From Verrucomicrobiota bacterium (GTDB lineage: Bacteria > Verrucomicrobiota > Verrucomicrobiia > JADLBR01), in assembly GCA_029560585.1 (NCBI GenBank), contig JAKQKQ010000201.1, forward strand, positions 124,001 through 188,000: a stretch of 64,000 nt of DNA. Direction: 5' to 3'. Below are positions 35,923-45,000 of this stretch, piece by piece. The translations under genes were made by a program, and so were the position numbers. Numbering within the stretch: the first letter of the stretch is position 1; every line of letters begins with the position of its first letter. The notes beneath the pieces are model-generated. The model was given only the letters and a program-made list of their open reading frames with translations, ran no database searches and was not told where the DNA came from.

Positions 35923-37464
35923 ATGGCCGACGCGATTCTCAATCCACCCGTGGCGCATCCCGACGCCCATCTCGTCGCCCGACAGCCGCTCGTCCTCAAC
36001 CGGCGGCCCATGGCATGGATCACCGAGCACGTCGCCCGCATCGTCGAGGACAAATCCAAGATGTGGTGGTGGATCTCTATCCTCATCACCGGCGCGATCG
36101 CATCCCTCGTCCCAATCGAATTGACCTACCTCGTCTCGACCGGCGTCGGCGTCTGGGGACTCAATCATCCCGTCGGCTGGGCCTGGGATATCACCAACTT
36201 CGTCTTCTGGATCGGTATCGGCCACGCCGGCACCCTCATCTCCGCCATCCTTTTCCTCACCCGCCAGCGATGGCGCACGTCCATCAACCGCTCCGCCGAG
36301 GCCATGACGATCTTCGCGGTGATCTGCGCCGGCATATTCCCCGCCTTCCACGTCGGCCGCCTCTGGATGGTCTGGTTCCTCGCGCCCGTCCCCAACGCCA
36401 ACGTCATTTGGCCCAACTTCAAGAGCCCCCTGCTCTGGGACGTGTTCGCCGTCTCCACCTACTTCACCGTCTCCCTGATCTTCTGGTATGTCGGCCTCAT
36501 CCCCGACTTCGCCACCATCCGCGACCGAGCCAGGGATCCCATCCGCAAGTTCATCTACGGGCTGCTCGCGCTCGGTTGGCGCGGTTCCAACCGCCAGTGG
36601 AGCCACTACGAGAAGGCCTACCTCGTGCTCGCCGGCATCTCCACCCCGCTGGTCCTCTCGGTCCACAGCGTCGTCTCCTTCGACTTTGCAACCTCGGTCA
36701 TCCCCGGCTGGCACACCACCATCTTCCCCCCCTACTTCGTGGCGGGCGCCATCTTTGGCGGCTTCGCCATGGTGCTCACGCTCCTCGTCCCCTGCCGATG
36801 GCTCTTCGGGCTCCAGGATCTCATCACCACCAAGCACATCGACAACATGTGCAAGATCGTCCTGCTCACCGGTACGATCGTCGGATACGCGTACATGATG
36901 GAACTCTTCATCGCGTGGTATTCCGGCAACCCGTACGAGTGGCACGCATTCCTCCGAAACCGCATCGCCGACCCCTACATCATCGGCCCCGCCACCGGCG
37001 TGCCCCCCGCCCCCTACTGGTGGGCCTACTGGACCATGATGACCTGCAACGTCCTCGCGCCCCAACTCTTCTGGTTCAAACCCTGCCGCCAGAAAGCCTG
37101 GATCGTGTGGATCATCGTGTGCTTCGGCCCGAACGTGGGCATGTGGTTCGAGCGCTTCGTCATCATCGTCACGTCGCTGCACCGCGACTTCATGCCCGGC
37201 GCCTGGGGCTACTTCGTGCCCACGATCAATGACATCCTCCTCTTCTCGGGCACCGTCGGACTCTTCGTTTTCCTCTTCCTGCTCTTCGTTCGCTTCTTCC
37301 CGATGATCACCATGTTCGAGGTCAAGGCCGTCCTCCCCGAGGCCGACCCCCACCACCTCCCCGAACCCCGTCCGCCACAAGGCCACAACGGCGGGGCCAT
37401 CCAAGGCGAAGTCCGCGAGATCCTCGCCCGGCGCGAGGCCAAGGCCAGGGGGGGCCACGCGTGA
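35923..37464 (+). CDS. actC: Alternative complex III subunit ActC (NrfD-like)
   Basis: Ten-helix membrane protein of 513 residues in the NrfD/PsrC family; it carries the quinol site of alternative complex III. Recognisable segments are [58 protein letters not shown] and [18 protein letters not shown] conserved His and Asp near the positive side suit quinol oxidation. The ATG at 35923 lies two bases after the actB stop codon with a G-rich tract before it. It overlaps actD by four bases. Confidence 0.93.
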   Translation: MADAILNPPVAHPDAHLVARQPLVLNRRPMAWITEHVARIVEDKSKMWWWISILITGAIASLVPIELTYLVSTGVGVWGLNHPVGWAWDITNFVFWIGIGHAGTLISAILFLTRQRWRTSINRSAEAMTIFAVICAGIFPAFHVGRLWMVWFLAPVPNANVIWPNFKSPLLWDVFAVSTYFTVSLIFWYVGLIPDFATIRDRARDPIRKFIYGLLALGWRGSNRQWSHYEKAYLVLAGISTPLVLSVHSVVSFDFATSVIPGWHTTIFPPYFVAGAIFGGFAMVLTLLVPCRWLFGLQDLITTKHIDNMCKIVLLTGTIVGYAYMMELFIAWYSGNPYEWHAFLRNRIADPYIIGPATGVPPAPYWWAYWTMMTCNVLAPQLFWFKPCRQKAWIVWIIVCFGPNVGMWFERFVIIVTSLHRDFMPGAWGYFVPTINDILLFSGTVGLFVFLFLLFVRFFPMITMFEVKAVLPEADPHHLPEPRPPQGHNGGAIQGEVREILARREAKARGGHA

Positions 37465-38042
37465 GCGACGCCGCACAGCGCCGCCTCTATGGCTTCGCGG
37501 CGGAGTTCGCCTCCGCGGCCGCCCTCTACCACGCCGCGGAGAAGGTCCGCGACAAGGGTTTCCGCCGTTGGGACGTCCATTCCCCCTACCCCATCCATGG
37601 CATGGACGACGCCATGGGCCTCAAGGGATCCAAGGTGTCCCTGGTCTCTCTGCTCGGCGGCGCCACCGGCCTCACGCTCGCGTTCCTCATGATCAGCCTC
37701 GCCGGCGACGACCACGGCATCGTCAAGGCGATCATGGGCAACTTCAACTACCCCCTGATCGTGGCGGGCAAAACCCCATTCGACGTCGAACCATCCGTTC
37801 CCATCTTCTTCGAACTGACGATCCTCCTCACCGCCTTTGGCACCGTCCTCGGCCTGCTCCTGCTCGGCCGGATTCCCCAGCTCCACCATCCCATGTTCGA
37901 GTGGGATCGCTTCGAAAAGGTCACCGACGACGGCTTCTTCATCGCGATCCGCGCCGATGACGCCCTCTTCGACGAGGCCGAGACCCGCCAATTCTTGGAA
38001 GCCATAGGCGGCACCGCCGTGTCGCGCATCGAGGAATCCTGA
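37461..38042 (+). CDS. actD: Alternative complex III subunit ActD (DUF3341)
   Basis: Membrane protein of 193 residues with the DUF3341 pattern: a soluble head ([40 protein letters not shown]), then two hydrophobic helices (about 53-75 and 110-132) and a short tail. It starts with GTG at 37461, overlapping the actC stop. ActD helps hold ActC and the periplasmic subunits together. The final segment [16 protein letters not shown] matches the family end. Confidence 0.92.
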   Translation: MSDAAQRRLYGFAAEFASAAALYHAAEKVRDKGFRRWDVHSPYPIHGMDDAMGLKGSKVSLVSLLGGATGLTLAFLMISLAGDDHGIVKAIMGNFNYPLIVAGKTPFDVEPSVPIFFELTILLTAFGTVLGLLLLGRIPQLHHPMFEWDRFEKVTDDGFFIAIRADDALFDEAETRQFLEAIGGTAVSRIEES

Positions 38043-38045
38043 CCC

Positions 38046-38780
38046 ATGCGCGCGCTTCCCGTCATCAAGTGGTTCCTGGCCGGCCTCGCCATCACCGGCA
38101 TCGTGGGCCTGGCCATCTTTGGCTTCCGCGGTACGAGGTCATCGGCCCCGCCCATCGAGATCTTCCCCGACATGGACCGGCAGCCAAAATTCAAGTCCCA
38201 GCAGCCCTCCCCCTTCTTCGCCGATGGCCGCGCCGACCGCCCACCGGTCCCAGGCACCGTTCCTTTTGATGTCCCCGTCGATAACCCCTACCTCACCACG
38301 GGGATAATGGGCGACCGCTGGGGGGACGGGATCCCGCTGACGGTCGACCGCGCCCTCATCGACCGCGGCCAGCAGCGGTTCACCATCAATTGCCTCCCCT
38401 GCCACGGTGCCCTCGCCAATGGCAAAGGCATCGTCCAGCAGTACGGCTTCAACGTCATCGCAAACCTCCATCAGCCCCGGATCATCGAGATGGCCGACGG
38501 CGAGATCTTCAACACCATCACCCACGGCAAGGGCCAGATGGGCGCCTACCCGCACACCCGGCCCGAGGACCGCTGGGCCATCATCGCCTACCTCCGCGTC
38601 CTCCAGAAGGCCCGCAACGCCACAATTGCCGATGTCCCCGCCGCCGAGCGCGCGAAACTTGAGGCCGCCAAAGCGGAACCCGCTCCGGGCGCCACCAATG
38701 CCCCCCCCTCTGCCACATCGCCTCCAACCTCTAACGCACCACCCGCTGCGGTCCCCGCGCCCAGTCCCCCGAAGCCATGA
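38046..38780 (+). CDS. actE: Alternative complex III subunit ActE (monoheme cytochrome c)
   Basis: Cytochrome of 244 residues with an N-terminal membrane anchor (about 8-27) and one CLPCH haem motif near residue 118, followed by YGFNVIANLHQPRI and an ITHGKGQMGAYP loop that should supply the axial Met. The last 35 residues are a Pro/Ala/Asn-rich tail (ATNAPPSAT and further). Similar tails occur in two other proteins of this operon. It starts three bases after actD and overlaps actF by four bases. Confidence 0.92.
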   Translation: MRALPVIKWFLAGLAITGIVGLAIFGFRGTRSSAPPIEIFPDMDRQPKFKSQQPSPFFADGRADRPPVPGTVPFDVPVDNPYLTTGIMGDRWGDGIPLTVDRALIDRGQQRFTINCLPCHGALANGKGIVQQYGFNVIANLHQPRIIEMADGEIFNTITHGKGQMGAYPHTRPEDRWAIIAYLRVLQKARNATIADVPAAERAKLEAAKAEPAPGATNAPPSATSPPTSNAPPAAVPAPSPPKP

Positions 38781-40012
38781 GCGAACACACCGCCAGCGCC
38801 CCAGCCCCCGAGCGGTTCCGCCGAGCCTCGGCAGGCGCCCTGCCCCTCGCCTTTCTCGGCGGTGGCGCGCTCTGCCTGGCCATCGCGCTGGTGTGGGGCC
38901 TCGCCGTAGACCGTCAACAATTCGCCCACTCCTGGCTGCTCGGCTTCATGTACTGTTTCACGATCTGCGCCGGCTCGCTCTTCTGGATCCTCCTCCACCA
39001 TGCGGTCGACGCGAATTGGTCGGTCGTCGTCCGCCGCCTCTTCGAACACGTGGCCGCGCTCTTCCCCTATCTCGTCGCGCTCTTCATCCCGTTGCTCTTC
39101 TGCCTGCCCGATCTCTACCGGTGGCTCACTCTAGACCCTCTCGCCGATCACGCCCTCGCCCATAAATCCCCCTACCTCAACAAGGGCTTTCTCCTCTTCC
39201 GGCTCGCGTTCTACTTCCTCTATTTCACCTTCGCGGCCCTCCTCTTCAAAACGAAATCCGTCATGCAAGACGAGACCGGTGACCCGAGGCTGTCCCTGGG
39301 CATGCGCCGCTGGTCCAACGGCCTGATGCTGCTCTTCGCCGTATCAATCACGTTCGCCGGCTTCGACTTGCTCATGGCCCTTGATCACACGTGGTATTCG
39401 ACCATGTGGGGCGTCTACATCTTCGCGGGATCCGCGCTGTCCTCCATCGCCCTCACCATATTGGTCTCCTCCCTCCTGAGGGACGCCGGCTACCTCAAGG
39501 GCGTTCTCACCGTCGAGCACGACCACATCATGGGCAAGCTCATGTTCGCCTTCGTGATCTTCTGGGCCTACATCGGCTTCAGCCAGTACCTCCTCATCTA
39601 TTATTCCAACATCCCCGAGGAGACCCTCTTCTTTTTCCGACGCAACACCGGCTCCTGGCTATACGTCAGCCTCGTCCTGGTCGTCGGACACTTTATCCTG
39701 CCATTCCTGATCATCCTCACCCAACCCGCCAAACGCGGCGGGAAACGCCTCTTGTTCGCCGCGGGCTGGATCCTCTTCATGCACGCGGTGGATCTGTTTT
39801 GGATCATCGCCCCCTCCCTCCAGACGTACCGCGACCTCGCTGCCGGGGGCGGCGGCGACACATCCGGCTTTGCGATCCACCCCATCGACATCCTCTGCCT
39901 CCTCGGTTTCGTCGGGGTGCTCGGCGCCCTCCTCTTCCGAATGCTGGAGAAAACTGATCTCTTCCCATCGCGCGATCCCCGACTCATGGAATCCATCGCC
40001 CTCAAGAATTGA
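38777..40012 (+). CDS. actF: Alternative complex III subunit ActF
   Basis: Ten-helix integral membrane subunit of 411 residues, distantly related to ActC but lacking its quinol-site pattern. Typical stretches are SWLLGFMYCFTICAGSLFWI, HHAVDANWSVVVRRLFEH, SPYLNKGFLLFR and LTVEHDHIMGKLMFAFVIFW, the last followed by a GFSQYLLIYYSNIPEET loop that is strongly conserved in ActF. It belongs to the membrane arm of alternative complex III. The next gene begins two bases after its stop. Confidence 0.92.
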   Translation: MSEHTASAPAPERFRRASAGALPLAFLGGGALCLAIALVWGLAVDRQQFAHSWLLGFMYCFTICAGSLFWILLHHAVDANWSVVVRRLFEHVAALFPYLVALFIPLLFCLPDLYRWLTLDPLADHALAHKSPYLNKGFLLFRLAFYFLYFTFAALLFKTKSVMQDETGDPRLSLGMRRWSNGLMLLFAVSITFAGFDLLMALDHTWYSTMWGVYIFAGSALSSIALTILVSSLLRDAGYLKGVLTVEHDHIMGKLMFAFVIFWAYIGFSQYLLIYYSNIPEETLFFFRRNTGSWLYVSLVLVVGHFILPFLIILTQPAKRGGKRLLFAAGWILFMHAVDLFWIIAPSLQTYRDLAAGGGGDTSGFAIHPIDILCLLGFVGVLGALLFRMLEKTDLFPSRDPRLMESIALKN

Positions 40013-40014
40013 CC

Positions 40015-40545
40015 ATGGCCCCCGACCACCAGACCGCACCCCGCCGCCTCGGCCCCCTGGGCCTGACAGCCATCGTCGCGGGATTCCTGATCTTTGGCGC
40101 GGCAACGCTCTGGCTCCGAAATCAGCCGGCCGACCGCACGGACCTCGAAACCGACCGCGCGCAGCAACGCACCGAGCGACTCGCCAAGCTCCGCGAGAGC
40201 GACACCAAGGCCCTCGCCGAATACAACTGGGTCGACCGCGGGGCCGGCGTCGTTGGATTGCCCCTGGAGCGCGCCATCGAACTGGCCCTGCCACAGCTGA
40301 AATCAAAACCCGTCCGCCCCGGCCCCCTCATACCGCCCCCGGTCGCCACCAACGCCCCGCCCGCCGGCGCCACCAGCGCCGCACCTCCCACCGCCACGCC
40401 AAGCCCTGCCCCCACGAACGCCGCCCCCGCCGCCGCGCCAGTCGGACCCGGACCGTCCTCCTCCCTGTTCGCTCCACGCATCCATCTTCAAACTTCTGCC
40501 TCCGAGCTTCCATCTTCCGTCTTCCGCCCGCCATCCATCCTATGA
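40015..40545 (+). CDS. Small membrane-anchored protein of the act-cco operon
   Basis: Protein of 176 residues with one N-terminal helix (about 18-37). A short soluble motif, YNWVDRGAGVVGLPLERAI, resembles small proteins I know only from act and cytochrome oxidase operons. A long Pro/Ala/Thr/Asn tail (about 105-150) follows. No haem or metal motif is present. It overlaps the ccoS-like start by ATGA. It is probably an assembly or linker subunit between alternative complex III and the oxidase; function unproven. ATG 40015 is preferred over an in-frame TTG at 40009. Confidence 0.7.
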   Translation: MAPDHQTAPRRLGPLGLTAIVAGFLIFGAATLWLRNQPADRTDLETDRAQQRTERLAKLRESDTKALAEYNWVDRGAGVVGLPLERAIELALPQLKSKPVRPGPLIPPPVATNAPPAGATSAAPPTATPSPAPTNAAPAAAPVGPGPSSSLFAPRIHLQTSASELPSSVFRPPSIL

Positions 40546-40778
40546 CGACCGCCTACCTCATCCTCGGGTTTTCGCTCGTCGCGTTCGGCGCGATGGCCGT
40601 GACCGCGCTGGTCTGGGCGGCCCGCGCCGGTCAATTCGAGAACTTCAAGGCGGGCTCCGAATCGATCTTTGACTCCGGCGAGCCCATCGGGGAACCCACC
40701 GACGTCTTCCCCGGCATGAAACGCTCGCTGCTCGCCGGCAGTCCAACCCGCGCCATGAAAGGGCCCCCAAGACCGTGA
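40542..40778 (+). CDS. ccoS: CcoS-like cbb3 oxidase assembly protein
   Basis: Small protein of 78 residues. One N-terminal membrane helix (ILGFSLVAFGAMAVTALVWA) is directly followed by RAGQFENF, matching the helix-then-GQFDD pattern of CcoS, a cbb3 maturation factor. The tail is longer than in typical CcoS (about 50-70 residues) and ends basic. It overlaps its upstream gene by four bases, and the GTG start of ccoN (40775) overlaps its stop. CcoS identity is inferred from pattern and position. Confidence 0.65.
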   Translation: MTTAYLILGFSLVAFGAMAVTALVWAARAGQFENFKAGSESIFDSGEPIGEPTDVFPGMKRSLLAGSPTRAMKGPPRP

Positions 40779-42313
40779 GCCAAACCAGTGGAAACAACCC
40801 GGCGGGCGCCATGCCCCCGCCCACCGATGCCGCGGAGCGCGCCTACATCGACCGATCGTGCCGTGCGCCGGTCCTCTTCTTCTTCGGATCGGCACTCTTC
40901 TGGTTGCTCGTGGGCACGTTCTTCGCGCTCGTTACGTCCATAAAGCTCCATGATCCCGAGTTCATGACCCGCGCACCCCTGCCGGATGTCGCCAAGTTCC
41001 AGGCGGGTGGATCACTGAATGCGAATCCCATCTCGATGCAGGACGTCGGATTCCTCACCTTTGGACGCTTCCGGGCCTCGCACCTCAATGCGGTCGCCTA
41101 CGGCTGGGCTTCTTCCGCCGCCATCGGGGTCGGCGTTTGGCTCATGGCGCGCCTCTGTCGCGTCCCGCTCCGCCGCCCCGCGCTCGTTACGACCGCCGGT
41201 GTCCTGTGGAACATAGGTATCGCCGTCGGCATAGCCGGCATCCTCGCCGGCCAAAGCACCTCCGTCGAATGGCTGGAGTTCCCGCCCTACGCCGCGCTCA
41301 TCATCGGGATCGCCTACGCCATGATCGCCGTCTGGGCCGTGGACATGTTCGCGTCGCGGCAATGTGACCACGTCTACGTGACGCTCTGGTACGTGCTCGC
41401 CGCCTTCTTCTGGTTCCCCTGGCTGTATGCTACGGCCAACATCCTGATATTGCTCAAGCCCGTGCAGGGCTCCGTGCAGGCCATCGTCAACTGGTGGTTC
41501 GGGCACAACGTCCTCGGCCTCTGGTTCACCCCCATCGGCATCGGCGCCGCTTACTACATGATCCCCAAGGTCATCGGCCGACCCATCCACAGCTATTATC
41601 TTTCCGCCATCGGTTTCTGGTCGCTCGCCCTATTCTATTCCTGGAACGGGGGGCACCACCTCATCGGCGGACCACTGCCCGCCTGGGTGATCACCGCCAG
41701 CATCGTGGCCAGCGTCATGATGGTCATCCCCGTGGTCGTCACCGCGGTCAACCACCACATGACCATGCGCGGCCACTTCGGCATGCTGCGCTACAGCCCG
41801 ACCCTCCGCTTCATCGTGTTCGGCGCCATGAGCTACACGCTCGTCAGCCTCCAGGGCAGCTCCATGGCCATTCGTTCCCTCAACAAGATCTCCCATTTCA
41901 CCCACTACACCATCGGCCACGCGCATTTTGGGCTCTACGCGTTCTTCACCATGGTCATGTTCGGCTGCATGTACTACATCGTGCCGCGGCTCTGCGGCTG
42001 CGAGTGGCGCTCCGCCTACCTCATCCGCCTGCATTTCTGGGCGGCCGCCTACGGCATCTTCTTCATGATCATCGCACTCACGGTCGGCGGCCTCGTCCAG
42101 GGCCTCATGCTCGCCGATCCCGCCAAGGATTTCGTCGGCGAGATCGTCCCGATGACAAGGCCCTATCTCGTGGGACGATCGCTGTCCGGCGTGCTCCTCA
42201 GCATCGGCCACGTCGTTTTCGCCTACCATTTCATCCTCATGGTCCTCCAGCTGGGTCGCCGCGAGGGCGGGCCAGTCTATTTCAACCCCGTCGAGGCGGA
42301 GGTGCGCCCATGA
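40775..42313 (+). CDS. ccoN: cbb3-type cytochrome c oxidase subunit I (CcoN)
   Basis: Catalytic haem-copper oxidase subunit of 512 residues with about 12 helices. Haem b ligand His lies in RFRASHLNAVAYGW. The Cu-B region reads WWFGHNVLGLWFTPIG with the Cu-B His and then GGHHLIGGP with two more Cu-B His. The haem pair ligands lie in HFTHYTIGHAHFGLYAF. This arrangement is that of C-family (cbb3) oxidases, which have high oxygen affinity. It starts with GTG at 40775 overlapping the previous stop and ends overlapping ccoO by ATGA. Confidence 0.94.
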   Translation: MSQTSGNNPAGAMPPPTDAAERAYIDRSCRAPVLFFFGSALFWLLVGTFFALVTSIKLHDPEFMTRAPLPDVAKFQAGGSLNANPISMQDVGFLTFGRFRASHLNAVAYGWASSAAIGVGVWLMARLCRVPLRRPALVTTAGVLWNIGIAVGIAGILAGQSTSVEWLEFPPYAALIIGIAYAMIAVWAVDMFASRQCDHVYVTLWYVLAAFFWFPWLYATANILILLKPVQGSVQAIVNWWFGHNVLGLWFTPIGIGAAYYMIPKVIGRPIHSYYLSAIGFWSLALFYSWNGGHHLIGGPLPAWVITASIVASVMMVIPVVVTAVNHHMTMRGHFGMLRYSPTLRFIVFGAMSYTLVSLQGSSMAIRSLNKISHFTHYTIGHAHFGLYAFFTMVMFGCMYYIVPRLCGCEWRSAYLIRLHFWAAAYGIFFMIIALTVGGLVQGLMLADPAKDFVGEIVPMTRPYLVGRSLSGVLLSIGHVVFAYHFILMVLQLGRREGGPVYFNPVEAEVRP

Positions 42314-42930
42314 ACCGGATGCGCAACCTCTTCATCGGCTTCTTCGCCACGTTCATCTGCTCCTGGCTCGGGCTCGTGCTCGCGCCCCACATCCAGTTCG
42401 GGGGCCTCAAGGAATACCTCAACGAGGATGACAACCAGTACCTCCCACCGGCCCGCACCGGGCTCGCCGAACGAGGTTCCCAGGTGTACGCCGCCAACGG
42501 CTGCATCTACTGCCACACCCAGCAGGTTCGCCCCGCCCACCAGGGCTACGACTTGGCCCGCGGCTGGGGAGCCCGACGAACCGTCGCCCGCGACTACATC
42601 CACGATCGACCGCATTTCCTCGGAACGATGCGAACCGGCCCCGATCTCACGAACATCGGCCACCGCCAAAACAGCGTGGCCTGGCACCACAAGCACCTCT
42701 TTGCGCCCGCGACGGTGTCCAAGGGCTCGATCATGCCGCCGTTCCGGTACCTGTATAGAAAGCAGCGCATCGTCGGCGCGCCCTCCCCCGACGCCCTGCA
42801 GATCGAGGGCCCCGACGCCCCCGAGCCCGGCTTCGAGATCGTCCCGACCGAGGACGCCAAAGCCCTCGTCGCCTATCTCGTTTCCCTGAACCGCATGTAC
42901 CCTCTGCCAGAAGCCCCGGTGGACCAGTGA
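42310..42930 (+). CDS. ccoO: cbb3 oxidase monoheme subunit CcoO
   Basis: Membrane-anchored cytochrome c of 206 residues. One N-terminal helix (about 8-27) and a single CIYCHTQQVRP haem site near residue 61, which is the CcoO signature. GTMRTGPDLTNIGHRQ and IMPPFRYLYRK supply the Met-ligand loop. It overlaps the ccoN stop (ATGA). It transfers electrons to the haem b/b3 site of CcoN. Length and motifs are canonical. Confidence 0.94.
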   Translation: MNRMRNLFIGFFATFICSWLGLVLAPHIQFGGLKEYLNEDDNQYLPPARTGLAERGSQVYAANGCIYCHTQQVRPAHQGYDLARGWGARRTVARDYIHDRPHFLGTMRTGPDLTNIGHRQNSVAWHHKHLFAPATVSKGSIMPPFRYLYRKQRIVGAPSPDALQIEGPDAPEPGFEIVPTEDAKALVAYLVSLNRMYPLPEAPVDQ

Positions 42931-42940
42931 GGATCTCGCG

Positions 42941-43813
42941 ATGGCCGACGACTTGAGACCCCCGCCAGAAGCCCACGACATCGATCCCACCCTGCCCGGA
43001 GTGGACTACTCCGAGCGCGTGAGTGTCACTGGCATCCACGCCGCCGTCCTGAGGGAGAAAATCGAACCGCGCGAGGGCATGGAACCCATGCCGATCTGGC
43101 TGTGGCTCGCCGTCTCCCTGCTCATCGGCTGGGGTGGCTGGTACCTCGGGACTTTCTCCGGCGGCTATCGCGCGGACAATTTTGACGAGCGCATCGGAAG
43201 CGCCATCGCCGGCGGTGCTGTCGCCGGGACTGCCGCTGGCGGCACGGCTGCCAAGGAGGATCCCGCCGCCGCCTTCGCCAAACTCGGCAAACGCCAGTTC
43301 ACCGCAAACTGCCAGTCCTGCCACCAGGCCACGGGCCTCGGCCAAGCCGGCGTCTATCCGCCGCTCGCCGGTTCGGAGTACGTGCTCGGCAACAAAAAGC
43401 GCGTCATCGCCATCGTCCTCAAGGGCCTCCAGGGTCCGTTCAAGGTCAAAGGCAACACCTACAACAACGTCATGCAGTCATGGGAACCGGTCCTGGATGA
43501 CAAGAAGATCGCCGCCATCCTCACCTACGTCCGCAACGAGTGGGGCAACAAGGCCGAACCCATCACCCCGGAAGAAGTCGCCGCCGTCCGCGCCGAATTC
43601 GCGTCCCGCAAGGTCGCCTGGACCGAGGCCGACCTGCTAGCCATCCCCGAAAACGCCACCATCAACGTCGCGCCGGCCACCAATGCCACGCCGCCCGCCG
43701 CCGCCCCATCGGCTCCGACCCCGGCAGCTCCCGCCCCACCGGTCCCCGCCCCGAAGGCCCCGAGCCCGGCGGCCATAGCCCCACAGGCACCGGCCGACCG
43801 GCCCTACACTTGA
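42941..43813 (+). CDS. CcoP-like membrane cytochrome c with a single haem
   Basis: Cytochrome of 290 residues, last gene of the operon. It has a cytoplasmic N-terminal stretch, one helix (about 50-70), a globular domain with one CQSCH haem site (near 122-126) and a later VMQSW Met loop. The C-terminal 60 residues are a Pro/Ala-rich tail. Canonical CcoP has two haem motifs; only one is present here, so this is a reduced version of that subunit or a different donor cytochrome. The position right after ccoO argues for a CcoP role. Confidence 0.82.
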   Translation: MADDLRPPPEAHDIDPTLPGVDYSERVSVTGIHAAVLREKIEPREGMEPMPIWLWLAVSLLIGWGGWYLGTFSGGYRADNFDERIGSAIAGGAVAGTAAGGTAAKEDPAAAFAKLGKRQFTANCQSCHQATGLGQAGVYPPLAGSEYVLGNKKRVIAIVLKGLQGPFKVKGNTYNNVMQSWEPVLDDKKIAAILTYVRNEWGNKAEPITPEEVAAVRAEFASRKVAWTEADLLAIPENATINVAPATNATPPAAAPSAPTPAAPAPPVPAPKAPSPAAIAPQAPADRPYT

Positions 43814-43830
43814 CCCGGACGGATGTGAAC

Positions 43831-43849
43831 GCCGCCTGTGTCAGGCGGC
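43831..43849. repeat. REP-like hairpin in convergent gap
   Basis: GCCGCCTG-TGT-CAGGCGGC, the exact reverse complement of the hairpin at 13420-13438. It lies between the convergent cytochrome and fusion-protein genes and could act as a terminator in both directions. Confidence 0.6.
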
Positions 43850-43907
43850 GATGAACGCGGGCGCCTCATGATGGCTGGGGTTCTGGCCAACACCGCTCCG
43901 ATGCGGC

Positions 43908-44990
43908 CTACCTGCCCGCCGCCATGCGGATATCCACCGTCTCCCCGGGCATCAGCTGGAGCCCCTTGGGCAATCCGATCAGCATCGGCAGGCCGTACTC
44001 GCTCACCCCATCCTGCAGTGCCACCGGCAACAGCGCCGGATTGATCATCTCAAGTTGGGTGCCCACCTGCAGGACCTTGGCCATGGCCGAGGCGCGCCCG
44101 GAAGAGCGAGACCGGACCTCCACCGAGTCGCCAACCTTGGGCTTGATGTTCAGCGGCTGGCGCACGAACCCGACGATGCGCTCGGACTCGGTGCTGCTGA
44201 CAAGCACGATCGCGTCCCCGCGCACCACCTTCTCGCCCTTGCGCTTGTAGATCGCGCTGATCATGCCCGCGATCGGCGCCTTGATCACCTGCGGCTTGGA
44301 CGCCATCCTGATGGCGTCCTGCTTGCCCTTGATGGCCCGCACGATGGGATCCGTTTCGCTGGCCGCTCCCGACGCATCGTCCGGGGGCTTCAGTTTCACG
44401 AGGCTCGCCTCCATCTCGGAAATAAGCGTGTCCAATTGCGCCACCTTCTCTTGAAGCGAGTCCCGCGTGGTCTTCGCCAGATCATGCTCCGACTCCGACA
44501 CCGTCCTCTCTTTGAGGAGCTTCTCGGACCGCTGGAACTCCGTGATCGCATGCTGCAGGTTCACATTCTCCGCGGCACGCTCCACCCGCCGCATCGCCAG
44601 CCCGTGTTTCAGGCTCTCGTAGTCTTCCAGGATGCGCACATTGCTTTGCCGCAGGCGCTCCTCCAAGATCACCAGGTCCGCCTCCTCGCTCCGAATGGTG
44701 GCCTGCACCGTGTCATCCTCCATGACGCTGACGACCGCGATCGGGTCATCTTTTGCCACCCGCTGCAACAGGTCCACCTTGAGGTCTAAGATCTCGCCCG
44801 GCGCCGTCGCCGTGATGCTCGATCGCACGATCTCCACCTCCCCGACAATGACGGGGGGCGCCACGTGACCCATCCAAAGATTGATCGAGCACCCGAGCAC
44901 CAGGACGAATACGATGACCGGCAGATAGCTGCGCCGGAATTCATCCCAATAATAGGCTTTGGGGCTCGGGATTTTTGGCAACGCGCTCAT
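43908..44990 (-). CDS. HlyD-family membrane fusion protein
   Basis: Protein of 360 residues with one N-terminal helix (about 22-42). It is followed by the first half of a biotinyl-lipoyl domain (VGEVEIVRSSITATAPGEIL, LLQRVAKDDPIAVV). A long coiled coil comes next (about 95-215, many Glu/Arg/Leu), then the second lipoyl half (VIKAPIAGMISAIYKRKGEKVVRGDAIV) and a beta-barrel domain. It normally bridges an inner-membrane pump and the outer membrane, but no pump is encoded next to it. It is followed upstream by DUF4956 and VTC genes on the same strand with only 10-base spacing, so it likely belongs to their system. Confidence 0.85.
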   Translation of the reverse strand: MSALPKIPSPKAYYWDEFRRSYLPVIVFVLVLGCSINLWMGHVAPPVIVGEVEIVRSSITATAPGEILDLKVDLLQRVAKDDPIAVVSVMEDDTVQATIRSEEADLVILEERLRQSNVRILEDYESLKHGLAMRRVERAAENVNLQHAITEFQRSEKLLKERTVSESEHDLAKTTRDSLQEKVAQLDTLISEMEASLVKLKPPDDASGAASETDPIVRAIKGKQDAIRMASKPQVIKAPIAGMISAIYKRKGEKVVRGDAIVLVSSTESERIVGFVRQPLNIKPKVGDSVEVRSRSSGRASAMAKVLQVGTQLEMINPALLPVALQDGVSEYGLPMLIGLPKGLQLMPGETVDIRMAAGR

Positions 44991-45000
44991 GGATGAACCT

